Source: Rubrivivax sp. (GTDB taxonomy: Bacteria > Pseudomonadota > Gammaproteobacteria > Burkholderiales > Burkholderiaceae_C). From it: 64,000 nt of DNA. Shown in pieces: positions 47,516 through 56,175 of this stretch. Position 1 is the stretch's first letter. Each line of letters starts with the position of its first letter. The notes under the pieces are model-generated. The model searched no databases, was not told where the DNA came from, and worked only from the letters and a program-made list of their open reading frames with translations. A program made the position numbers and the translations under genes. The stretch is taken from assembly GCA_020248915.1 (NCBI GenBank), contig JADCGP010000011.1, forward strand, positions 183,356 through 247,355, in the 5' to 3' direction.

Positions 47516-49729
47516 TCAGAACCGGTAGGTGCCCGCCACGCCAATGGTGCGCGGCCGCAGCGTCGACACCGTTTCCGGCCCAAACACGGTGGACGACAGC
47601 AGCGGCCGCTCGTCGGTGAGGTTGTTCACGAAGGCCGTCAGCGTCAGATCGCCGATGTCCACGCCGAAGCGCAGGTCCATGGCCGTGTAATCGCCCAGCG
47701 TGCGCCGGGTGGCCGGCGTGTAGCTGCTCTGGTAGCCGCCGACATGCTGCAGGTTGAAGCCCAGGTTCGCAGGCCGCCCCGCCACGTCGAAGTCATAGCG
47801 CACAGAGCCGTTGGCCGTGACGCGCGGGATGCCGGCGCTGCGCGTGCCGCCCGGCGTCACGCCGCCGGTGGAGTCCAGGCCCACGACGTTCTGGCTGAAG
47901 GTGCTGTCGGTGTAGCCCACGCCGGCTGAGAGACGCAGGTTAGACGAGGGCCGCGCCACCACCTCAATCTCGAAGCCCTGCACGTCCACCGAAGCGCCCG
48001 GGTTCAGACGGCCCAGCGAATCGACATAGGTGAAGCCCCCCACCGCGGGCGGCGAAGCAAGTGTCAGCTGCGGGTTCTTCCACTTCGTCTGGTACACCGC
48101 CGCGTTGAGGTTGACGCGGTTGTCGGCCAGCGAGAGCTTGGCGCCGGCTTCGTAGGTCCACAGGCTGTCCGACGTGGCGAATGGCGGCACGAAGAAGGTG
48201 ACACCGGGCGGAATGGCCAGCGGGAAGTTGGTCTTGCCCAGCCGGAAGCCCTTGGATGCCTGCACGTAGTAGGTGCTGCGCGTGTCGCTCCAGCTCAGCG
48301 AGACGTGCGGCGTGGTCGGCGTTTCCTTGATCACGGAGCTGTTCACCGTGGTCGCGCCGAACTGCGTCAGGTTCACCTGGTCGTCGCTTTCGTAGCTCGT
48401 GCGCCGCAGGCCGGCGTTCACGGCCACGCCATTGCCAAACTTGTAGCCCAGCTCACCGAACAACGCCGTCTGGCTGCGGTCGATGATGGTGTCGCTGCCG
48501 AAGGCGTTGCCCAGCCCTGGCACCGGTGTGGTGCTGTAGTTCAGCGTCTTCTCGGTCGACCAGAACAAGCCAGCCGACCAGGTCAGCCCCGTGGTCGCCT
48601 CGGCCGACACCAGCCGCAACTCCTGCGCGGCCACGCGCGAGTCGAATCCGCCGAAGAGCACCCACTGCGTGTCGGCGGGCAAACCGAAGGCGGCGTTGAA
48701 CGGGCCGAACGACGCCGTCAGGTCACTGACATACCGCGCCTTCTTGTCGAAATAGGACGTGGCCGACACGATGTCGAAGCCCGGCATCTTGTAGGTGATC
48801 GACAGGTTCGCGGCCTGCAGCTTGTCGCTCTGCGGTTCGAGCACGGCCTTGCTGCCAATCTGCAGGTCGGTGCCGACGTTGTAGACCGAGGTCGAGTCCT
48901 GCTTCAGGTCTTGCAGGTAGAGGCGGCCACTCACGCTGAGTTGCGGCGTCGGCTGTGCGAACAGCGCGATGCGCGCGCCGCTGGTGACGACCTTGTCGAC
49001 GTCCTTCCCAAGTGCCCCGGCATCGATCACGCCGGCCTGCTCGGTGCGGTAGGCCGTCAGGCCCAGGGCCACGACGTCCTTCACCAGCGGCACCGAGACG
49101 CCCGCCACGGCCTCGCTGTTCCAGTCACTTGCGCCGTTCGTCTTTGACAGGCCCAGCCGACCGTACGACTCCATCGCCTTCAGGCTGGGGTTGCGGGTGG
49201 TGATCTTGATGGTGCCGCCCAGCGATGCCGAGCCATACAAGGTGGAGCGCGGGCCGCGGATGACGAGCACGTTCTCGATGTCGAACAGGCCCAGGTCGAT
49301 GTTGCCGTTGCCCTGCACCACGCTGGTGGGGATGTCGTCGATGTACATGGCCACGGTGGACTGCGTCAGGCCGACGGCCGCACCATCCGAGACACCGCGG
49401 ATGGCGATGCTGCGCGTCAGCGGCGAGCCCGCCTTGGTGAACACCACGCTGGGCTCGCCCGGCAGCGCCTCTTCGAGGCTGGACACGCCGCGACGCTCCA
49501 GTTCGTCGCCGGTGATCGCCTTCACCGACAGTGGCACGGCCTGCAGCGTCTCGGTGCGCTTGGTGGCGGTGATGGTGATGGTCTCGACGCCGGTGTTGGC
49601 CGCTGGCGCCTGCTGTGCCGCGGCACCCAGCGGAACCCCAAGGGCGGCGGCCAGACAGGCGCTCAGCGGCGACAGGCGCGGCGCGGAACGGACGAACGAA
49701 GACCGGCGGTGGGAGCAGATGCGGGACAT
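47516..49729 (-). CDS. TonB-dependent outer-membrane receptor
   Basis: The 737-residue protein has a signal peptide (LSACLAAALGVPLGAAAQQ). A plug domain follows with VETITITATKRTETLQAVPLSVKAITGDELERRG, SIAIRGVSDGAAV and RGPRSTLYGSASLGGTIKI. The remainder is a 22-strand barrel ending in aromatic F (TIGVAGTYRF). No carboxypeptidase-like or N-terminal signalling extension is present. Plug and barrel resemble receptors for non-siderophore organic ligands as well as for iron chelates. GAGGAG precedes the ATG at 49729. It imports the island's substrate through the outer membrane, by inference from context. Confidence 0.92.
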   Translation of the reverse strand: MSRICSHRRSSFVRSAPRLSPLSACLAAALGVPLGAAAQQAPAANTGVETITITATKRTETLQAVPLSVKAITGDELERRGVSSLEEALPGEPSVVFTKAGSPLTRSIAIRGVSDGAAVGLTQSTVAMYIDDIPTSVVQGNGNIDLGLFDIENVLVIRGPRSTLYGSASLGGTIKITTRNPSLKAMESYGRLGLSKTNGASDWNSEAVAGVSVPLVKDVVALGLTAYRTEQAGVIDAGALGKDVDKVVTSGARIALFAQPTPQLSVSGRLYLQDLKQDSTSVYNVGTDLQIGSKAVLEPQSDKLQAANLSITYKMPGFDIVSATSYFDKKARYVSDLTASFGPFNAAFGLPADTQWVLFGGFDSRVAAQELRLVSAEATTGLTWSAGLFWSTEKTLNYSTTPVPGLGNAFGSDTIIDRSQTALFGELGYKFGNGVAVNAGLRRTSYESDDQVNLTQFGATTVNSSVIKETPTTPHVSLSWSDTRSTYYVQASKGFRLGKTNFPLAIPPGVTFFVPPFATSDSLWTYEAGAKLSLADNRVNLNAAVYQTKWKNPQLTLASPPAVGGFTYVDSLGRLNPGASVDVQGFEIEVVARPSSNLRLSAGVGYTDSTFSQNVVGLDSTGGVTPGGTRSAGIPRVTANGSVRYDFDVAGRPANLGFNLQHVGGYQSSYTPATRRTLGDYTAMDLRFGVDIGDLTLTAFVNNLTDERPLLSSTVFGPETVSTLRPRTIGVAGTYRF

Positions 49730-49851
49730 GGAGACTCCTCGGGGGTTGAAGGGGGTGCAGACCGGAATGACAGCGATACAGGGCGGCGGGTTCGCCGCCC
49801 GTCCCGGCCCGTTCAGGGTGCGGCAGGGCGTGCCGAGACTGTTCCATCGAG

Positions 49852-49866
49852 TTAACCTATTGTCAA
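49852..49866. promoter_or_regulatory. Candidate operator site 3 in the receptor/MFS promoter
   Basis: TTAACCTATTGTCAA matches the TTnAC-n5-GTCAA pattern. On the plus strand it overlaps TTGTCA, which is 17 bp from TAGCGT (49883). On the minus strand it contains a perfect TTGACA. It is placed to control the receptor-regulator and MFS operons together. Confidence 0.55.
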
Positions 49867-49948
49867 CTTCTAGGAATCCCGGTAGCGTAGTCGCCACACG
49901 CGGCAGCAATGAGACTCCGCATGATCAGCACGGAGTCCGCAACCCTCG

Positions 49949-51331
49949 ATGACGACGCAAAGTACATCCTCTGGATTGCCTATCGCACCCTCTGCAAGCG
50001 CCTGGACGGCGCGCTCGCTGTTCGGGCTGGGCGCGCTGCTGGCGGTGCTGCTGCTGTCCACCAACCTGCAGATCCAGACGCTGCTGGTGGAACCCATCCG
50101 TGCCGAGCTGAGCCTGACCGACTTGCAGCTCGGTCAACTGCATGGGCTGACCGTGCTGACGCTCGGGGCCCTGGCGGCCTGGCCCATCGGCTGGCTGGCC
50201 GACCGCTGGGACCGGCGCTGGGTGCTGGCCTTGTGCGTGGTGGTGTGGTCGACGGCCACCTACGGCGGCGGCCTCAGCCAGGGTTTCGACGGCCTGCTGT
50301 GGGCGATGGTAGGGCTGGCCATCGGAGAAGCGGCGTTGCTGCCCATCGTCTATGCGCTCACGCCGCAGGTGGTGCCGGCGAAGCGCCTGCCGGTGGCCAA
50401 TGCGGCGGTGTACGCCACGCTGGTGCTGGGCAGCGGGCTGGCGCTGGTGGCCGGCAGCGCGGTGTATGAAGCGCTGTCCACGCATGGGCAGCGCCTGCCC
50501 TGGCCCGAAGGTACCCCTGCGTGGCGGCTGATGTTCTTCGTCACGGCGCTGTTGGGCGTGCCTGTGGCGTTCTTGGTGGTGGGGATGCGCCTGCATCCTG
50601 CCGGAGGGGCGGCAGCGGCGGACCCGGGCGCCGGGGCTGTTGCGCCGCCTTCGCTGTCGCACTATCAGTTCGGGCACTACCTGCGCGAGCACGGGCTGTC
50701 GCTGGTGATGGTGCAGGCCTCGTTGTCGCTCATCACGCTCGGCTGGTTCCAGCTGATGCTGTGGACGCCGGCCATCCTGGGCCGCAGCTTTGGCAGCACG
50801 GTGGGCGGGGCGGGCCTGGATTTCGGGCTGGTCGTCACCCTGGCCAGCGCCGTGGGCACAGTAGCCGGCCTGTACTGGGTGACGCGCCCGGCCAACCGAG
50901 ACAACCCGGTGGGCAACTTCCGCCTCGTCTGGCTGGGCGGCCTGGCCGCGCTGCCGCTGGTGGTGGCCATGGCCTGGGCGCCTTCGGCCGGCCTGCTTCT
51001 GCTGCTGGCGGGCCTGGCCATGACCTGCCTGGTCGTCGGCGTTTCGCAGGCGCCCGCGCTGCTGCAGCAGATGTCGCCGCCAGCGCTGCTGAGCCGCTCG
51101 ATCGCGCTGTTTCCGTTGGTGGCACTGCCGCTGCGCGGGTTGCAGGCGCCGGCCGTGGGCTGGCTGTCGGACCGCTTCGGCACGGCCGACCCCCGCGGCC
51201 TGCTGCACGCCATGGTCATCGTCGCGGCGGTCACGCTGGCCCTCGGCGTGCTGGCGCTGTGGCGGCTGCAGGGCCACTACGTCCGTCTGGCGGTGCATGC
51301 GCGCGGCGCCACCCCCAACTCCAACGCCTGA
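49949..51331 (+). CDS. MFS transporter
   Basis: The 460-residue protein has twelve predicted transmembrane helices. The MFS loop 2-3 motif appears as PIGWLADRWDRRWVLALC near residue 85. The second-half equivalent is weaker (PAVGWLSDRFGTADPRGLL). It resembles organic-anion/sugar-phosphate or aromatic-acid importers, but substrate cannot be assigned. It is divergent from the TonB receptor, so import through both membranes is co-regulated. It begins the 13-gene rightward run. Confidence 0.87.
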   Translation: MTTQSTSSGLPIAPSASAWTARSLFGLGALLAVLLLSTNLQIQTLLVEPIRAELSLTDLQLGQLHGLTVLTLGALAAWPIGWLADRWDRRWVLALCVVVWSTATYGGGLSQGFDGLLWAMVGLAIGEAALLPIVYALTPQVVPAKRLPVANAAVYATLVLGSGLALVAGSAVYEALSTHGQRLPWPEGTPAWRLMFFVTALLGVPVAFLVVGMRLHPAGGAAAADPGAGAVAPPSLSHYQFGHYLREHGLSLVMVQASLSLITLGWFQLMLWTPAILGRSFGSTVGGAGLDFGLVVTLASAVGTVAGLYWVTRPANRDNPVGNFRLVWLGGLAALPLVVAMAWAPSAGLLLLLAGLAMTCLVVGVSQAPALLQQMSPPALLSRSIALFPLVALPLRGLQAPAVGWLSDRFGTADPRGLLHAMVIVAAVTLALGVLALWRLQGHYVRLAVHARGATPNSNA

Positions 51332-51336
51332 GCCCC

Positions 51337-52662
51337 ATGACCGTTGCACTCCACCTGCGCCCCGCGCCCTACCTCTACAACGAATGGGTGCCCTTGCGCG
51401 CCAGCGGCCTGGCGCCGGGACAGATTGTCACGCTCGAACTCGAGCACGTGGATGACGTCGGCCAGCGCTGGCGGGCCACGGCCGAACTGAGCGCCGATGC
51501 CACGGGCGGAATCGACACCGCCGACGCGCCCAGCCGCCGCGGCAGCTACCTCGGCACCAGCCGCGACGGGCTGCTGTGGTCCATGGCCCCGGACGGCGTC
51601 ACCGACCGCACCGCCTTCATGACGCAGGGCCGCAGCTTCATGCACATGGCCGGCCAGCCCGGCGGCGACAAGCTGCAGCCGCGCCAGCACACGCTGCGCG
51701 TGCTGGACGGCGGCCGCGTGCTGGCTGAAGGCCAGTTCAGCCAGACGCGCCTGGGCCCGGGCGTGCGTGTGCAGGAACTGGCCGAGGACCCCGTGCGCGG
51801 CCTGGCCTTCCACCCCGCGCCCGGGAACGCGCCAGCCCGCGGCGCAGTGTTGTCGCTCACCGGCTCGGGCGGCGGCGTCGAGAACAGCTGGGCACCGCTG
51901 CTGGCTTCGCACGGCATCCCGGTGCTCAGTGCGGCCACCTTCGCATGGCCGGGCAGACCCGAACTGATGCAGCACATCGACCTGGCGTACTTCGAGCAGG
52001 CGGCGTTGTGGATGCGGCAGCATTTCGGTGTGCAGCGCATCGCCGTGCAGGGCGGCTCGCGCGGCGGCGAACTGACGCTGGTGCTGGCGTCGTACCGCCC
52101 CGACCTGTTCTGCGGCGGCGTGGCCATGGTGCCCTTCCACAACGTGGTGGCCGGCTTCGACCACCTGCGCAACGTGCACGAGCAGCCCAGCTGGGTGCTG
52201 AACGGCCAGCCGCTGCCCTATGCCGACGTGCAGCTGACCCTGGACGGACCCAACGCGGTGTACACGCCCGATGGCCTGGCCGCCACACCCGACTATCTGC
52301 GTGACGCCGCGAGCGCCGAGGCCGACGCGCGCTGCGGCATCCCGGTGGAACACTGCAGCGGGCCGCTGCTGCTGATCTCGGGCCGCGACGACGCCATGTG
52401 GCCCAGCGCCTACGGCGGCGACCGCGTCATCGACCGCCTGCGCCGCCACGGCCTGGCGCACCGCGCCGAGCACCTGGCCTTCGAGAACGTGGGCCACTAC
52501 CTGGTGCCGCCGGGCCAGCCCACGGCAATGTGTTCCTCGCTGTACCACCCGCTTGCCAAGATCACGCTGGCCTGCGGCGGCCAGCCGCGCGCCACGGCCG
52601 AGGCGGGCCGCACCGCCATGGACCGCATGCTGCGCTTCTACGGCGAGCTGTTCGCAGACTGA
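51337..52662 (+). CDS. BAAT-like acyl hydrolase/acyltransferase (copy 1)
   Basis: The 441-residue protein combines the BAAT N-terminal beta domain (PLRASGLAPGQIVTLELE, then AELSADATGGIDTADAPSRRGSYLG...GLLWSM) with the alpha/beta BAAT_C domain. The nucleophile elbow reads VQGGSRGGELTLVLA with serine. The acid-His region is SGRDDAMWPSAYGGDRVI and NVGHYLVPP. The family includes bile-acid-CoA:amino-acid N-acyltransferases and acyl-CoA thioesterases; Ser rather than Cys at the elbow favours hydrolysis. It starts 5 bp after the MFS stop. Confidence 0.85.
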   Translation: MTVALHLRPAPYLYNEWVPLRASGLAPGQIVTLELEHVDDVGQRWRATAELSADATGGIDTADAPSRRGSYLGTSRDGLLWSMAPDGVTDRTAFMTQGRSFMHMAGQPGGDKLQPRQHTLRVLDGGRVLAEGQFSQTRLGPGVRVQELAEDPVRGLAFHPAPGNAPARGAVLSLTGSGGGVENSWAPLLASHGIPVLSAATFAWPGRPELMQHIDLAYFEQAALWMRQHFGVQRIAVQGGSRGGELTLVLASYRPDLFCGGVAMVPFHNVVAGFDHLRNVHEQPSWVLNGQPLPYADVQLTLDGPNAVYTPDGLAATPDYLRDAASAEADARCGIPVEHCSGPLLLISGRDDAMWPSAYGGDRVIDRLRRHGLAHRAEHLAFENVGHYLVPPGQPTAMCSSLYHPLAKITLACGGQPRATAEAGRTAMDRMLRFYGELFAD

Positions 52663-52691
52663 ACCTCATCCACCTCGGGAGCCCCACCACC

Positions 52692-54344
52692 ATGACTCCT
52701 CTGTCGCCACTGGCCCAGCAAACCGCCGCACGCACGCACGCCGCCGCACCCTGGCGCACCTGGTGCTGCCCGCTGCACTTCATGGGCGGGTTCTCTCCCG
52801 ACCGCGACGCCCGGCGAGGCTGGCTCGCCAGCGCCCCGGGTGCGGCGGATGCCGCCGCCTTGCCCTCGTTCTCGGACCAGACGCCGAAGACCCGCAGCGC
52901 GATGTGCACCGCCGACGCCGCGCTCACCGCCGGCCTGATGCAGCGGCTGGACGCCGAGCGCGTGCTGGTGTTCCGCAACGCCCGCGTGCTGACGATGCGC
53001 GGCTGGCAGGCCCTGCCGGCACACGACGTGTGGGTCCAGGGCGGACGCATCGCCGCGGTGCAGCCCACCGGCGGCGCGCTGCCCGAGCACGCGCTGGTGG
53101 TCGACGCCAGCGGCAAGACGCTGATGCCCGGCCTGTCGGACATCCACGCCCACCCCTTCACCGCCCCCTGGGCGCAGGCCTTCGCCGGCATGGTGCAGGG
53201 CGGCGGCGACGGCCAGTGGTACGTGTTGCCTTATGCCCTGCAGCTGTGGGAGCTGCTGGCCTGCGGCATCACGCGCATCGAAGTGATGGCCGGTTGCCCC
53301 GACGCGCTGTGGCTGCGCGACAGCGTGCGCAACGGCCAGCTCGCCGGCCCGCGCATGGCGGTGGGCAGCCCGCTGGTGGACGGCGCGCCGTTGATCCACA
53401 CCCCGCTGATGAGCTATGCCGTGGCCGACCTGGAAGGCGGCCGCCAGGCCGGCGAGCGGATCGCCGACCTGGGCTACGACTTCGCCAAGCCCTACAGCCA
53501 CCTGCCGGCGGACGGCTACGAAGGCCTGATGCAGGTGCTGCAGCGCCGCGGCGTGCGCGTGATGGGCCACGTGCCGGTGTCGGTGGGCGTGGAAGCCGCC
53601 GTGCGGCGCGGCCAGCACGGCATCGCGCACAGCGCCGAGCTCTTCTACAACGAGCGCGGCCCCGAGCGGTACGACCCGGCGCGGCTGGAGCGCCTGGCGC
53701 GGCTGATGGCCGAGCACGGCACCTGGCTGCAGGGCACGGTGGTGGTGAGCGAACGGGTCGAGGCGCTTGGCGGCCGGAGGCCGCTGGGCTCGGTCGACGA
53801 GGCGCACATGCCGACCTTCCACCAGACGGTGTTCCACCGCGACAGCCCGATGATGAACATGATGGCGGCCAACCCCGAGAAGCAGTACCTCTTCGACGAG
53901 ACCTACCGGCTGAGCTGCCTGGCCGTGGCCGCCGCCCACCGCGCCGGCGTGCGTGTGCTGACCGGCACCGACTACCCCAACCCCTACGTGGTGGCCGGCT
54001 ACTCGCTGCACGAGGAACTGGTGCACCTGACGCAGCAGTGCGGCCTGCTGCCGCACGAGGCCCTGCACGCCAGCACCCGCCGCGCGGCCGAGTACCACGG
54101 CGGCGGCGCCGAAGACGGCCTGGTGGCCGTGGGCGGCATCGGCGACCTGGTGCTGCTGGACGGCAACCCGCTGGACGACATCCACCACACGCGCCGCGTG
54201 CACGCAGTGCTGGCCGGCATGCACTACATCGGGCCCGACGCGCTGGCCGCCGGCAAGGCGCGCATCGCGCAGGCCTATGCCGCGATGCCGCCGGTGGTGA
54301 TGGCCATGCCGCCGCAGGCCGCAGCGCCGGAGGCCGCGTCGTGA
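52692..54344 (+). CDS. Metal-dependent amidohydrolase with N-terminal extension (copy C)
   Basis: The 550-residue protein is a paralogue of copy B. The long head includes WRTWCCPLHFMGGFSPDRDA. The barrel has HxH in MPGLSDIHAHPFT, Lys in YDFAKPYSHLPADGY, His in VMGHVPVSVGV and IAHSAELFYN, and Asp in VLTGTDYPNPYV. It shares LPAHDVWVQGGRIAAVQPTGG with B. It hydrolyses an amide-type bond by family; substrate unknown. Its stop overlaps the GTG start of VOC copy C. Confidence 0.85.
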   Translation: MTPLSPLAQQTAARTHAAAPWRTWCCPLHFMGGFSPDRDARRGWLASAPGAADAAALPSFSDQTPKTRSAMCTADAALTAGLMQRLDAERVLVFRNARVLTMRGWQALPAHDVWVQGGRIAAVQPTGGALPEHALVVDASGKTLMPGLSDIHAHPFTAPWAQAFAGMVQGGGDGQWYVLPYALQLWELLACGITRIEVMAGCPDALWLRDSVRNGQLAGPRMAVGSPLVDGAPLIHTPLMSYAVADLEGGRQAGERIADLGYDFAKPYSHLPADGYEGLMQVLQRRGVRVMGHVPVSVGVEAAVRRGQHGIAHSAELFYNERGPERYDPARLERLARLMAEHGTWLQGTVVVSERVEALGGRRPLGSVDEAHMPTFHQTVFHRDSPMMNMMAANPEKQYLFDETYRLSCLAVAAAHRAGVRVLTGTDYPNPYVVAGYSLHEELVHLTQQCGLLPHEALHASTRRAAEYHGGGAEDGLVAVGGIGDLVLLDGNPLDDIHHTRRVHAVLAGMHYIGPDALAAGKARIAQAYAAMPPVVMAMPPQAAAPEAAS

Positions 54345-55249
54345 AGCGTTGCCTCGACCACGTCATCGTCTCGGTGCGCGACCTTGACGCCGCCGCCGCG
54401 GCCTATCGGCGCCTGGGCTTTGCGGTGATGCCGCGCGCCGTGCACCATAACCTGGGTACGGCCAACCACATCATCCAGTTCCACAGCAACTACTTCGAGC
54501 TGCTGGGCGACTTCCACAAGTACGCCGACCCGGCGATGCGCGAGTTCATGAGTGCGCGCTTCCAGGGCGAACCGGGTGAAAGCGGCGAAGGCGGCCTGTC
54601 GATGCTCTCGCTGAGCTGCACCGACCTGGCCGCCGACCGCGAGCGGCTGATCGCGCTCGGCCACACGCCCTCGGCCATCATGAACTCGGCCCGCGAGGTG
54701 GTGCTGGCCGACGGCAGCCTCGACGCCACCGCCAGCAGTTCGATGCTGAACTGGCGCGCCGCGCCGCGCCGCTGGAGCACGCTGTTCTACAGCTTCCACG
54801 GCAAGCCGCACACCATCTGGTACGAACCGTGGCAGACGCACCCGAACACGGTGCACACGCTGGCGGGCATCACCTACTGCAGCAACGACTTCGCGGCCGA
54901 CACGCCCTACGTCAACGACATGCTGTGCGCCGCGCCGGCTGAACACACCTCGCAGCGCTGCCTGTGGCCCACGCCGCAGGGCGAATGGCTGGAGCTGCTG
55001 AGCCCGGCCGTTCTGGCCGCGCGCTTTGCCGTGCCGGTGCCGGCCACGCCCTTTGCCGTGTGGCCGGTGGCGCTGCGCTACCGCGTGCAGGACCTGAGCG
55101 CCTGCCGGCAGGCGCTGCGCAACGGCGGCGTGCCCTTCGTCGAGCAGGCCGGCCTCATCACCGTGGCGGCCGAGCACGCGGCCGGCGCCATCAGCGAATT
55201 CACCGAGTCCACCGAAGCCCCAGCCCCTCCACAAGGACCGCAAGCATGA
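54341..55249 (+). CDS. VOC protein, Glyoxalase_3-like (copy C)
   Basis: The 302-residue protein starts VKRCLDHVIVSVRDLDAAAAAYRRLGF, with metal-type His in LDHVIV, and GTANHIIQFHSNYFELLG with Glu. The second half has CSNDFAADTPYVNDMLC. It is coupled to amidohydrolase C through a GTGA overlap, repeating the amidohydrolase-VOC pairing of copies B. It likely acts on the amidohydrolase product. Confidence 0.8.
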   Translation: MKRCLDHVIVSVRDLDAAAAAYRRLGFAVMPRAVHHNLGTANHIIQFHSNYFELLGDFHKYADPAMREFMSARFQGEPGESGEGGLSMLSLSCTDLAADRERLIALGHTPSAIMNSAREVVLADGSLDATASSSMLNWRAAPRRWSTLFYSFHGKPHTIWYEPWQTHPNTVHTLAGITYCSNDFAADTPYVNDMLCAAPAEHTSQRCLWPTPQGEWLELLSPAVLAARFAVPVPATPFAVWPVALRYRVQDLSACRQALRNGGVPFVEQAGLITVAAEHAAGAISEFTESTEAPAPPQGPQA

Positions 55250-56136
55250 AGATCCTCAAGCGCGAACCCAGCAACAGCATCGCCCGCACCGAACTCTGGA
55301 CGGTGCAGGGCGACGCCATCGAGTACCCGTTCCTGGTCTACGTCACCACGCCCATGCCGATGACGCCCAAGCCCGAGAAGGGCTGGCACGGCATCGTCGT
55401 CACCGACGGCAGCCTGGGCACGGGTGCGATGTCGTCGGTGGCCGGCTACCTGGGCATGGGCGAGATGCCGCCGGCCGTGGTGGTGGCCATCGGCTACCCG
55501 CTGGACAACGCCATCCCGGCCGTGGTGGCGCGCAACCGCGACCTGACGCCCGTGCCCTGGCCCGAGTGGGACGCGCCCTACGGCCAGATGCTCGGCGCGC
55601 CCGCGCCGCCCTCGGGCAGTGCCGAGGCGTTTGCCACCTTCGTGCATGGCGAACTGATGCCCTTCATCGAAAGCGAGGTTGGCGTGAACCCGGCCGAGTG
55701 GACGCTGGCCGGCCATTCGCTGGGCGGCCTGTTCGCCACCTACTGCCTGCTCACGCGGCCCGGCGGCTGCCGGCGCTACCTGGCCGTGGGCTCGTCGTAC
55801 TGGTGGAAGCGGCCGTACCTCTTCGACCGCGCGCGCGAGTTCGCGGCGGTGGAGCGGCCGCTGAACGTGTCGGTCTACCTGGCCGCAGGCGACCAGGAAA
55901 CCACGGCGGGCTTCAGCACCAGCTGGCACCGTTACCTGGACGCCGATCTGTGGAAGGACTACCTGACAGTGATGCGCGGCATCCCCGACATCGTGGCCGA
56001 GACGCGCGAGATGGCCGGCCTGATCGGCCAGCGCTGGGGCACGCGCGTGCGCTGCGACATCCTCGACGACGAGACCCACGGCAGCGCCGTGTTCGCCGCC
56101 TACAGCCGCGGGCTGCGCTGGCTGCACAAGGTCTAG
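55246..56136 (+). CDS. Alpha/beta-hydrolase esterase (IroE/Fes-like, COG2819)
   Basis: The 296-residue protein has the esterase-D/siderophore-esterase layout: YPFLVYVTTP early, VVVAIGYPLDNAIPAVVARNRDLTPV, the nucleophile elbow LAGHSLGGLFATYCLL and AVGSSYWWKRPYLF. The final His is in DDETHGSAVFAAY. No signal is seen, so it is cytosolic. Relatives open ester or lactone bonds of imported siderophores. Here, with a TonB receptor, a cyclic ester substrate is plausible but unproven. It overlaps the VOC stop. Confidence 0.82.
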   Translation: MKILKREPSNSIARTELWTVQGDAIEYPFLVYVTTPMPMTPKPEKGWHGIVVTDGSLGTGAMSSVAGYLGMGEMPPAVVVAIGYPLDNAIPAVVARNRDLTPVPWPEWDAPYGQMLGAPAPPSGSAEAFATFVHGELMPFIESEVGVNPAEWTLAGHSLGGLFATYCLLTRPGGCRRYLAVGSSYWWKRPYLFDRAREFAAVERPLNVSVYLAAGDQETTAGFSTSWHRYLDADLWKDYLTVMRGIPDIVAETREMAGLIGQRWGTRVRCDILDDETHGSAVFAAYSRGLRWLHKV

Positions 56137-56175
56137 CCGCCCCGCGCCTGCCCCTGCCCTCCACGAGAACCCCTC

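Noticed and set aside
49852..49866. Site 3 as a Fur box for an iron-siderophore receptor
   Set aside because: TTAACCTATTGTCAA does not resemble the GATAATGATAATC pattern of Fur, and no siderophore biosynthesis or iron ABC transporter genes are near. A siderophore-like substrate remains possible.
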